Assembly (NCBI GenBank): GCA_003445735.1
Contig: DMCR01000129.1
Location: forward strand, 1-5,666
Reading direction: 5' to 3'
DNA length: 5,666 bases
Source of the DNA: Cryomorphaceae bacterium
Lineage (GTDB): Bacteria; Bacteroidota; Bacteroidia; Flavobacteriales; Schleiferiaceae
Part shown: piece after piece, positions 1 to 5,666 of the stretch
Position numbering within the stretch: the stretch's first letter is position 1
How the letters are laid out: each line of letters opens with the position of its first letter
Notes under the pieces: generated by a model
The model's database searches: none
What the model was told of the DNA's origin: nothing
What the model saw: only the letters and a program-made list of their open reading frames with translations
Made by a program: the position numbers and the translations under genes

Positions 1-531
1 ACCAATTTGCTTGAAGGGCTCAACGCATCCAAACAAATACCTTTTGATCGCGTCTTATTTGGACTGGGCATTCGCCATGTTGGTGCCACGGTTGCAAAAA
101 AATTAGCACGGCACTTCGGAAGTATGACTCAGTTATTACAAGCAGATTTTGACACGCTTAAAGCGGTTGATGATATTGGTGAAGTCATTGCACTACAGCT
201 GACGGAGTACTTTGAACAGGATGCGAACTTGGAAGAATTGGCCAGGTTACAGAAGGCTGGACTTCAATTTGATATGGAGGTCGTAAAAGCGCCGTCAGAA
301 GGGCCGCTCGTGGGCGCAAAAGTAGTTGTGAGCGGCGTATTTGAATCATTCTCCCGAGATGAGCTGAAGATGCTAATAGAAACCTTGGGCGGTCAGAATG
401 TGAGTAGTATAAGTTCAAAAACTACTTACGTAGTAGCTGGAGAAGGAATTGGACCTTCGAAAAAAGCCAAGGCAGAAAAACTGGATGTGCCAATACTGAA
501 TGAAGATGAATTTAAAGCTTTGATTCAATGA
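1..531 (+). CDS. ligA: NAD-dependent DNA ligase LigA, C-terminal part (5' end outside window)
   Basis: This is the last 176 codons of NAD-dependent DNA ligase, which seals nicks in duplex DNA during replication and repair using NAD+ as the adenylate donor. The frame is open from base 1, so the ligase continues upstream of the window; the TTG at base 7 is an internal Leu codon, not a start. What is visible is the helix-hairpin-helix region (local residues about 10-95, with hairpin turns GLGIRHVG at 21-28 and VDDIG at 56-60), then a BRCT domain from about residue 101 to the end, with the typical SRDE, LGG and VAGE segments. The adenylation domain with the catalytic Lys, the OB fold and the zinc finger lie upstream. 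The C-terminus ends normally after the BRCT domain. The stop codon overlaps the next start by 4 bases (ATGA), which suggests translational coupling. Identification is secure. Confidence 0.96.
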   Translation, partial: TNLLEGLNASKQIPFDRVLFGLGIRHVGATVAKKLARHFGSMTQLLQADFDTLKAVDDIGEVIALQLTEYFEQDANLEELARLQKAGLQFDMEVVKAPSEGPLVGAKVVVSGVFESFSRDELKMLIETLGGQNVSSISSKTTYVVAGEGIGPSKKAKAEKLDVPILNEDEFKALIQ

Positions 532-995
532 GACGAATTCAACAATACTTTTTGAAGAAAGGCCTTCAGCGGGCAAAACCCAGTTCTAAGGGATTAAAGA
601 ACAATGATCCAAAGATCACGGTGCTTACTAGAAACTTAGTTGAAGTAGAGGTCGTCAAGAATCACTTTAAATATGTAGATTTCGTTTTTTATGATGATGT
701 AAAGCGCCCTAAGGACTATCCTACCAAGACATCTCATCTCTTCAAAGATGATTTCGATTACCGTGGCATCCCGAAGAGAACTATTCCTGAGCCCGAAGGC
801 AATCACCTATTGTTAAATCTTGAACCTAATCCTCCAATTTTAACTTGGTACTGGTATGCTCGGAGCTATGACTTTAAAGTAGATTTGTGTGGAGTTTATG
901 AGGATGCAGATATTCAAATAGGCACAGGAAGCACTGATACCCTCAGCAACAAATTAGATACTTTACAGAAGACTTTGAACGCAATAACTAAATGA
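528..995 (+). CDS. DUF6913-like conserved hypothetical protein between ligA and dapA
   Basis: A 155-residue protein of unknown function. Its position between ligA and dapA and its general pattern match, from memory, the Bacteroidota family DUF6913; this is recognition, not a search result. It has a very basic N-terminus (MRRIQQYFLKKGLQRAK, residues 1-17), then an apparently alternating alpha/beta body: a strand-like ITVLTR at 30-35, a strand-like VDFVFYDD at 50-57, and LLLNLEPNPPILTWYWYARS at 94-113, which leads into FKVDLCGVYEDADIQIG (116-132) and a C-terminal amphipathic helix. I see no signal peptide, membrane segment or recognisable catalytic motif, so a cytoplasmic protein is likely. The ATG overlaps the ligA stop by 4 bases and its own stop overlaps the dapA start by 4 bases, so it is probably co-translated with both. 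That fixes the start well but does not reveal the role. Confidence 0.88.
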   Translation: MRRIQQYFLKKGLQRAKPSSKGLKNNDPKITVLTRNLVEVEVVKNHFKYVDFVFYDDVKRPKDYPTKTSHLFKDDFDYRGIPKRTIPEPEGNHLLLNLEPNPPILTWYWYARSYDFKVDLCGVYEDADIQIGTGSTDTLSNKLDTLQKTLNAITK

Positions 996-1879
996 GAACC
1001 ATTGATTTAACAGGTGTAGGAGTAGCATTAGTCACTCCATTTCACCACGATAGAAGTGTGGATTATGAAGGCCTACAAAAATTGGTCGAACATTGTATTA
1101 ATAATGGAGTAGATTACCTCGTTGTCAATGGAACCACATCGGAAAATCCAACGTTAACTACTGAAGAGAAGTTGTTGATTTTGCAAACTGTCATTTCGAA
1201 AGCTCAGGATCGAGTACCAGTCATTTATGGCGTCGGCGGCAACAGTACGCAGGCCTTGGTGGAGGAAATTTCCAACTTCGATGTCCAGGGAGTAGCCGCC
1301 ATTCTTAGTGCGAGTCCATATTACAACAAGCCGACACAAGAAGGCATCTACCAGCATTACGCTGCTCTGAGTCAATGTAGTGTTTTACCCATCATTTTAT
1401 ACAATGTTCCTGGTCGAACTAGCAGTAATATTAGTGCAGAAACTACCGTTCGCTTGGCCAAGGACTTTGGGAATATCGTAGCAATCAAGGAGGCCAGTGG
1501 AAATTTGGATCAAATCACTGAGATCTTGATTAATCGCCCGGACGGTTTCCAAGTCATTTCTGGCGACGACAACTTAACCTTACATATGATGCTTCTTGGT
1601 GCTGAAGGGGTAATCTCAGTCAGTGGCCAAGGCGTTCCTGAAATTTTCTGCAAATTGGTTGATGCAGCGCTAGAAGGTGATTTTTACTCAGCTAGAGAGG
1701 CACATCTAGCGCTTTTTGACCTTACCAATCTCTTATTTGCTGAAGGAAATCCAGCAGGAATTAAAGCATTGCTTAAGTTGCGAGGCCTTTGTGGTGATAC
1801 GGTTCGCCTTCCTCTGGTTTCAGCCAGTGCAAACTTAACAGAACAACTACAAACCGCATTATCAGGGTTAGAGATATGA
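992..1879 (+). CDS. dapA: 4-hydroxy-tetrahydrodipicolinate synthase DapA
   Basis: DapA condenses pyruvate with aspartate-4-semialdehyde to form 4-hydroxy-tetrahydrodipicolinate, the committed step towards diaminopimelate (peptidoglycan) and lysine, in the cytoplasm. The 295-residue protein has the full length of a TIM-barrel DapA/NAL-family enzyme. Expected residues are present: GVALVTPF near the N-terminus (10-17), the substrate Thr pair T48/T49 in NGTTSE, Y111 in PYYNKPTQEG, the proton-relay Tyr Y137 and the carboxylate-binding R142 in YNVPGRT, and the Schiff-base Lys K166 in IKEASGN. SGDDNLTL and GVISVSGQG follow in the C-terminal part of the barrel. The NPT after GTTSE and the SGQG segment differ from the E. 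coli pattern but look like Bacteroidota-type DapA. NanA (N-acetylneuraminate lyase) shares the fold, but the complete DapA motif set and the setting favour DapA. The ATG overlaps the preceding stop by 4 bases. Confidence 0.96.
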   Translation: MRTIDLTGVGVALVTPFHHDRSVDYEGLQKLVEHCINNGVDYLVVNGTTSENPTLTTEEKLLILQTVISKAQDRVPVIYGVGGNSTQALVEEISNFDVQGVAAILSASPYYNKPTQEGIYQHYAALSQCSVLPIILYNVPGRTSSNISAETTVRLAKDFGNIVAIKEASGNLDQITEILINRPDGFQVISGDDNLTLHMMLLGAEGVISVSGQGVPEIFCKLVDAALEGDFYSAREAHLALFDLTNLLFAEGNPAGIKALLKLRGLCGDTVRLPLVSASANLTEQLQTALSGLEI

Positions 1880-1909
1880 TAGTCGGCTCGAGTGTTTGTC
1901 ACTAGCCTC

Positions 1910-2947
1910 ATGAATCAGCCACTAAGGATTCTTTATGCCTTCCAAGGCACGGGTAACGGTCATGTCGCACGCGCCAGGGATCTCATACCACGATTTGAGG
2001 CGCACGGAACAGTAGACGTATTAATAGCTGGTACAGAATCTAATTTGGACGTAGGCGTCCCTATACGCTATAACTTTCACGGTTTGACCATGGTCTACGA
2101 TAAACACGGGGCGGTTAGTTATTGGAGAAGTTTATGGAACAATAAATTGGTACAATTTTGTTTGGACATTCTTCGCTTACCCGTAAAAAAGTATGATCTT
2201 GTCATTATAGATTTTGAAGCCGTTACATCCTATGCTTGTAAGCTAAGAGGAGTAAAGGCCCTACAATTGAGTCATCAAGCAGCCTACCTATCATCAGAGT
2301 CACCAAGGCCAGCGAAAAGAATCTGGCACTGGGAATGGGTGTTACGAAATATGTCTCCTGCCACCTATGCTATTGGATTTCATTTTCAATCGTATGGACC
2401 AAAGGTGCTTCCACCCATTATTAGAGAGGAGATTCGATCACTAACACCCAAGGATATGGGGCATTACACAGTGTATCTGCCATCGTATGATAGTGGCTTC
2501 ATTGCTCAGATACTTCAAAGTTTTCCGGATAGATCCTTCCAAGTTTTTTCTAAGGATAAGACCAGATTTAAACAAGAAAATGTCAGCGTGAAACCCGTGA
2601 GTGTATTGGGGTTTATGGAATCTATACGCACTTGCACAGGTCTTATTTGCGGTGCGGGTTTTGAAGCTCCAGCAGAGGCTGTTCACCTGGGTAAAAAAGT
2701 GATGGTCATTCCAATAAAAGGGCAATACGAGCAATTGTGTAACGGATTAGCCGCTGAGAAAATTGGGCTCAAAATGATCTCCGAATTCTCAGAAAAATTC
2801 AGGCCTGAGATTGATAAATTCTTATCCGCACCAATACCGGAATACGTCACTTGGCCGGATTACGCAGCAGAGCTTGTAAATGAGATTGTTAAAAATACTG
2901 AAAAAGGAGCCCCGCTCGATGATATTTCCTCTTTACAAGTGTGGTAA
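1910..2947 (+). CDS. MurG-like glycosyltransferase family protein (PF13528 type)
   Basis: A 345-residue putative glycosyltransferase with a GT-B-like layout, resembling from memory the PF13528 (Glyco_trans_1_3) family common in Bacteroidota. The N-terminal half opens with a strand and the glycine loop GTGNGH (residues 13-18), comparable to the G-rich loop of MurG/UGT enzymes, followed by IIDFEA (99-104) and SHQAA (121-125). The linker holds GHYTVYLP (184-191). The C-terminal half has GAGFEAPAEA (248-257) and IPIKGQYEQ (267-275), which correspond in position to the nucleotide-sugar site of GT28-type enzymes. There is no signal peptide or clear membrane helix, so action at the cytoplasmic face on a lipid-linked or soluble acceptor is plausible. 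Donor and acceptor cannot be read from sequence. I place the start at this ATG because MNQPLRILYA fits the family N-terminus; an in-frame GTG at 1892 would add six residues. The gap to dapA is 30 bases. Confidence 0.88.
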   Translation: MNQPLRILYAFQGTGNGHVARARDLIPRFEAHGTVDVLIAGTESNLDVGVPIRYNFHGLTMVYDKHGAVSYWRSLWNNKLVQFCLDILRLPVKKYDLVIIDFEAVTSYACKLRGVKALQLSHQAAYLSSESPRPAKRIWHWEWVLRNMSPATYAIGFHFQSYGPKVLPPIIREEIRSLTPKDMGHYTVYLPSYDSGFIAQILQSFPDRSFQVFSKDKTRFKQENVSVKPVSVLGFMESIRTCTGLICGAGFEAPAEAVHLGKKVMVIPIKGQYEQLCNGLAAEKIGLKMISEFSEKFRPEIDKFLSAPIPEYVTWPDYAAELVNEIVKNTEKGAPLDDISSLQVW

Positions 2948-2961
2948 AAACACTACATTTG
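2932..2961 (+). promoter_or_regulatory. Predicted Bacteroidota-type promoter of bamD
   Basis: TACATTTG at 2954-2961 is an exact match to the Bacteroidota -7 consensus TAnnTTTG. A weak -33 candidate, TTTA, lies at 2932-2935 with an 18-base spacer inside the end of the glycosyltransferase gene; no good TTG or TTTG is present there. By the usual geometry transcription would begin around 2965, leaving only a few bases before the bamD ATG at 2969. This is a prediction by eye from a short motif. Its position exactly in front of a gene, at the largest non-overlapping junction but one in the window, is what makes it credible. Confidence 0.5.
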
Positions 2962-2978
2962 CACCTTCATGAAGGTGC
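2961..2978. repeat. Perfect 18-bp palindrome centred on the bamD start codon
   Basis: GCACCTTCATGAAGGTGC is identical to its own reverse complement. The symmetry axis lies between the A and T of the bamD start codon. Its left end shares the final G of the predicted -7 element, and its right half encodes the M-K-V and first base pair of the next codon. On DNA it could be a dimeric regulator site; in RNA it could fold as a 7-bp stem with a CAUG loop holding the start codon. Which, if either, is real is unknown. Confidence 0.6.
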
Positions 2979-3736
2979 CGTTTATATCATATTTAGTAGG
3001 GGTTTCCCTCTTGCTGACGAGCTGTGGTGAATACCAGGAAGTACTCAAGAGCAAAGACTTGGATTATAAATTATCCAAGGCAGTCGAATATTACGATGCC
3101 GGTGAGTATAACAAAGCGTATCCCATTTTCGACGAGTTAATCACACTGTATCGCGGTACGCACAAGGCACAAGAAGTCTACTTCTACTATGCCCACACCT
3201 TGTACAAGCAAAGAGACTACATCTTAGCCGGATACCATTTAAAGAATTTCTACAAGACTTTCCCCAACAATGAAAGGGCAGATGAAGCCGCCTTCTTAAC
3301 GGCGTATTGTTACTATTTGGAAGCGCCGGAACACAGCTTGGACCAAGCCTACACCTACAAGGCCATCAATGAAATTCAATTGTTCATTAACACACATCCT
3401 GGTTCTGATAAGATCGATGATTGTAATGAATACATGGAAGATTTGCGTAGTAGATTGGAAACAAAAAGCTACGAAATCGCTTATCAATACTACCGCACAA
3501 GGAATTACAAGGCGGCCATAACTGCCTTCACCACAACCTTGAGCGAATACCCAGATACACCGAACCGTGAGGATGCGATGTACTACAGAGCTATTGCAGC
3601 CTACAAACTCGCTGATAATAGTCTCGAGCAACTTCAGGAGGAGCGCTACCGAGAAGCGAGAACTGCTCTTAATGATTTTGAAGTCGCTTACCCTTCAAGT
3701 GAAAGGCTTGAAGATTTAAAGAAAATGAATCCTTAA
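2969..3736 (+). CDS. bamD: Outer membrane protein assembly lipoprotein BamD
   Basis: BamD (formerly YfiO) is the essential lipoprotein partner of BamA in the complex that folds beta-barrel proteins into the outer membrane, working on the periplasmic side. The 255-residue product begins with a lipoprotein signal peptide: a Lys at position 2, a hydrophobic stretch to about residue 16, then lipobox LTSC with the acylated Cys at C19. The mature part is helical TPR-like repeats, roughly 32-64, 69-101, 106-143, 166-197 and 202-243, with family signatures such as YYDAGEYNKAYPIFDELI, AYCYYLEAPEHSLDQAYT and TALNDFEVAYPSS. The protein ends at KKMNP soon after the last repeat, so the tail may be slightly shorter than in other flavobacterial BamDs. 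The start is fixed by the signal peptide. It lies 21 bases after the glycosyltransferase stop and has its own predicted promoter. Confidence 0.93.
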   Translation: MKVPFISYLVGVSLLLTSCGEYQEVLKSKDLDYKLSKAVEYYDAGEYNKAYPIFDELITLYRGTHKAQEVYFYYAHTLYKQRDYILAGYHLKNFYKTFPNNERADEAAFLTAYCYYLEAPEHSLDQAYTYKAINEIQLFINTHPGSDKIDDCNEYMEDLRSRLETKSYEIAYQYYRTRNYKAAITAFTTTLSEYPDTPNREDAMYYRAIAAYKLADNSLEQLQEERYREARTALNDFEVAYPSSERLEDLKKMNP

Positions 3737-3752
3737 TTCATCCTAAATAACT

Positions 3753-4073
3753 ATGGATTTTAAAAAAATGCAAGCGGATAAAACCACCCGCACGCACAAC
3801 ATCAACGAAATCGATGCTGCAACGGATAACGTATACGAAGCATTGACGATCATCGCAAAACGTGCCGAGCAAATCAACGATTCTACTCGTGAAGAGCTAC
3901 ACGCGAAGCTCGAGGAATTTGCATCTTCAACTGAATCACTTGAAGAAATCTTTGAAAACAAAGAGCAAATCGAAGTGAGTAAATTCTACGAAAGCTTACC
4001 AAAACCAACAGCCTTAGCATTGCAAGAGTGGTTGGAGAATAGAATTTACTTCCGCAAGGAAGAAGAAAAGTAA
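3753..4073 (+). CDS. rpoZ: DNA-directed RNA polymerase omega subunit (Rpb6/RpoZ family)
   Basis: A 106-residue protein matching the Bacteroidota form of RNA polymerase omega, the small subunit that wraps the beta' C-terminal region and helps assemble and stabilise core polymerase; it is related to eukaryotic Rpb6 (PF01192). Visible signatures are NEIDAATDNVYEALTIIAKRAEQIN (residues 18-42), which corresponds to the conserved omega core, and the Bacteroidota-typical C-terminal part LEEIFENKEQIEVSKFYESLPKPTALALQEWLENRIY (63-99). It has no signal peptide and is rich in charged residues. It follows bamD by 16 A/T-rich bases and precedes coaBC by 7 bases, so all three are probably on one transcript. 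The A-rich leader in place of a Shine-Dalgarno site is typical for this phylum. In several other bacteria rpoZ also sits beside coaBC, which supports the call. Confidence 0.9.
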   Translation: MDFKKMQADKTTRTHNINEIDAATDNVYEALTIIAKRAEQINDSTREELHAKLEEFASSTESLEEIFENKEQIEVSKFYESLPKPTALALQEWLENRIYFRKEEEK

Positions 4074-4080
4074 TCGCTGC

Positions 4081-5307
4081 ATGAGCCTTTTGTATCAGCG
4101 AAAGGTACTGCTCGGTATTTCCGGGAGTATTGCCGCATACAAAAGTGCTTTTATTGTACGAGAACTCATTAAGAGGGGTGCTGAAGTTCAGGTAGTCATG
4201 ACTCATGCTGCTAAGGATTTCATCACCCCTCTTACGTTATCTACCCTTAGTAAACGACCTGTATATAGTGAGTTTATTGAAGACGATCACAAGCCTTATG
4301 GTGTTTGGAATAATCACGTAGATATGGGATTATGGGCTGACCTAATGCTTATTGCACCAGCCTCCTCAAACACTTTATCCAAGATTGCTACAGGAGCATG
4401 CGATAATTTGTTGACCGCAGTTTACTTGAGTGCAAAATGTCCTGTGTATGTAGCACCAGCAATGGATTTAGACATGTATGCCAACGGTGCGACGCAAGAT
4501 AATCTTAGTATACTCAATGCAAGAGGGGTTCATATCATCGACAGCGAAGAAGGAGAACTTGCCTCAGGACTCGAAGGAAAGGGACGTCTAGCGGAGCCGG
4601 AACATATAGTAGAAGCTATCGAAGCCGAATTATCCAAATCATTACCCTTGTCCGGAAAGCAGGTACTCATCAATGCGGGTCCAACGCACGAGCATATTGA
4701 TCCTGTACGATTCGTTGGAAACAATAGTTCAGGCAGGATGGGAGTGGCCATTGCTCAGGCCGCAAGAAAACTAGGCGCTGATATCACCTTGGTGCTTGGC
4801 CCGACGGATACGGCCTTAGACCTACATGGACTGAATGTTATTCAAACTACTTCCGCAGAGGACATGTGGTTGGCCATGAAAGATGCATTCTCACACGCGG
4901 ATTTAACCATTTGCACTGCGGCTGTCGCTGATTTCACCACAAAAAGCCAAAGCACTCAAAAAATTAAGAAAGGGTCTGAGTCCGAGCTCATCATTAAAAT
5001 GATGCCTACCAGAGATATTCTCGCATCCTTGGGAGCACTGAAGGGTAAAGGTCAAAGGCTAGTGGGATTTGCGCTAGAAACTCAGAATGGCGCCGAATAC
5101 GCTAAGAGTAAACTATCAAAGAAAAATGCCGATGCCATTGTACTCAATGAAATGAGTAAAGAGGGCGTAGGGTTTCGCACGAAAACTAACGAGGTTACCG
5201 TTTTCTTATTCGATGGCACATCTAAAAACTATCCCTTGCAATCCAAGCAAGATTTAGGGGGTCAATTAGTTCAAGATTTTATCCAATGGTTTAATTTACA
5301 AGAATGA
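4081..5307 (+). CDS. coaBC: Bifunctional phosphopantothenoylcysteine decarboxylase / phosphopantothenate-cysteine ligase
   Basis: CoaBC (Dfp) carries out two steps of coenzyme A synthesis in the cytoplasm: CoaB joins cysteine to 4'-phosphopantothenate (CTP-dependent in bacteria) and the FMN-binding CoaC decarboxylates the product. The 408 residues are full length. CoaC (about 1-187) shows GISGSIAAYK (12-21), the catalytic His H79 in NHVDMGLWAD, PASSNT (93-98), and PAMDLDM (126-132) where E. coli-type enzymes have PxMNxxM. The substrate clamp GELASGLEGKGRL (158-170) carries Ser162 where those enzymes have Cys. CoaB (about 190-405) shows NAGPTHEHIDPVRFVGNNSSGRMG (198-221; R210 and N214 match E. 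coli R206 and N210), AAVADF (280-285) and the KIKK motif (294-297) that holds the ligase Lys. The start is 7 bases after rpoZ; the stop overlaps the next ATG by 4 bases. Confidence 0.96.
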   Translation: MSLLYQRKVLLGISGSIAAYKSAFIVRELIKRGAEVQVVMTHAAKDFITPLTLSTLSKRPVYSEFIEDDHKPYGVWNNHVDMGLWADLMLIAPASSNTLSKIATGACDNLLTAVYLSAKCPVYVAPAMDLDMYANGATQDNLSILNARGVHIIDSEEGELASGLEGKGRLAEPEHIVEAIEAELSKSLPLSGKQVLINAGPTHEHIDPVRFVGNNSSGRMGVAIAQAARKLGADITLVLGPTDTALDLHGLNVIQTTSAEDMWLAMKDAFSHADLTICTAAVADFTTKSQSTQKIKKGSESELIIKMMPTRDILASLGALKGKGQRLVGFALETQNGAEYAKSKLSKKNADAIVLNEMSKEGVGFRTKTNEVTVFLFDGTSKNYPLQSKQDLGGQLVQDFIQWFNLQE

Positions 5308-5666
5308 AAATTCGATTTATTCTCTTTCTGGTATTTCTCGGGAACGTTCTGTCAGCCCAAGAACTGCGTGCGACCGCAAAGGTCTTGAGTCCTGAAGTAC
5401 AGGCCACCAACAAAGACATCTTCACAGCACTTGAAACTAGTTTAGACAATTTTTTGAATGGCAATTCATGGACCGATTATAAATATGCTGATGAGGAACG
5501 CATAGAATGTAGTTTCATCCTTACCGTAAAAAGCTTAAACGGCAATAAATTCGATGCTACACTTCAAGTTCAATATTCTAGACCTATCTACGGTTCTAAA
5601 TACAATAGCCCGGTTTTAAATATCTTGGATAAGGATGTGGTCTTTAGTTATCGGGAAAACGAGCCT
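5304..5666 (+). CDS. Secreted DUF4835 family protein, N-terminal part (3' end outside window)
   Basis: The first 121 codons of a protein that resembles, from memory, the Bacteroidota family DUF4835 (PF16119). Some databases name members PorD and connect them with the type IX secretion system; I recall that name but cannot confirm it here. A Sec signal peptide is clear: MKIR, a hydrophobic core to about residue 16, and a likely cleavage after LSA (A18/Q19), giving a mature start of QEL typical of this phylum. There is no lipobox, so the product should be periplasmic or outer-membrane-associated. Family-like segments follow: VQATNKDIFTALETSLDNFLNGNSWT (32-57), EERIECSFILTV (64-75) and LQVQYSRPIYGSKYNSPVLN (87-106). 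The ATG overlaps the coaBC stop by 4 bases, which fixes the start and suggests coupling. The reading frame runs open to the window edge. Confidence 0.87.
   Translation, partial: MKIRFILFLVFLGNVLSAQELRATAKVLSPEVQATNKDIFTALETSLDNFLNGNSWTDYKYADEERIECSFILTVKSLNGNKFDATLQVQYSRPIYGSKYNSPVLNILDKDVVFSYRENEP

Noticed and set aside
422..436. Inverted repeat CTACT/AGTAG in the BRCT-coding part of ligA
   Set aside because: Five-bp arms around a 5-base centre, fully within conserved coding sequence; expected by chance.
880..887. TAGATTTG inside the DUF6913-like gene, a match to the TAnnTTTG promoter element
   Set aside because: It lies over 100 bases before dapA within coding sequence and has no plausible -33 element at the right distance; a chance match is likely.
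1264..1273. 10-bp palindrome GGAAATTTCC in dapA
   Set aside because: Several 10-bp palindromes are expected by chance in a window of this length, and it is deep inside a conserved enzyme gene.
2938..2954. Small inverted repeat AGTGT/ACACT over the end of the glycosyltransferase gene, considered as a terminator
   Set aside because: The stem is only 5 bp with a 7-base loop and no T run follows; it also overlaps the predicted bamD promoter. Not strong enough to call a terminator.
3296..3631. 111-codon open frame on the minus strand opposite bamD
   Set aside because: It runs antisense to a well-supported BamD reading frame, and its translation has no recognisable domain; a shadow of the real gene.
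3883..4206. 107-codon open frame on the minus strand across the rpoZ-coaBC junction
   Set aside because: It is antisense to two confidently identified genes and its product resembles nothing known to me.
1..5666. Search for a novel defence, mobile or CRISPR system
   Set aside because: No transposase, integrase, recombination site, direct-repeat array, tRNA or toxin-like gene is visible; the window is densely packed with core genes in a familiar order.

Overview
The window reads as ordinary chromosomal core sequence from a member of the Bacteroidota, most likely Flavobacteriales or a close relative. The reasons are the gene order (ligA, DUF6913-like gene, dapA ... bamD, Rpb6/omega-type rpoZ, coaBC, DUF4835 gene), the Bacteroidota-type omega subunit, a TAnnTTTG-type promoter element, and the lack of clear Shine-Dalgarno sequences before the starts. 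The family and synteny assignments rest on recognising protein sequences from memory; no search was run.

All eight genes lie on the + strand and fill the window, with no gene-free stretch longer than about 30 bases. The left block is the 3' end of ligA (NAD-dependent DNA ligase), a 155-residue protein of unknown function, dapA (lysine/diaminopimelate synthesis) and a MurG-like glycosyltransferase of unknown substrate. The first three are joined by 4-base ATGA stop/start overlaps, and the glycosyltransferase follows dapA by 30 bases. The right block starts at a predicted promoter just before bamD (outer-membrane protein assembly lipoprotein), followed by rpoZ, coaBC (coenzyme A synthesis) and the 5' part of a secreted DUF4835 protein, again joined to coaBC by an ATGA overlap.

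The products share no single pathway, but several point to the cell envelope: DapA feeds diaminopimelate to peptidoglycan, the glycosyltransferase probably makes a surface or lipid-linked glycan, BamD inserts outer-membrane proteins, and the DUF4835 protein carries a signal peptide. The rest are housekeeping (DNA ligation, transcription, CoA).

I do not see a new defence, mobile or secretion system here. The most notable signals are a perfect 18-bp palindrome centred on the bamD start codon and touching the predicted promoter, and a CoaBC whose decarboxylase half has Asp and Ser where the well-studied enzymes have a conserved Asn and Cys.
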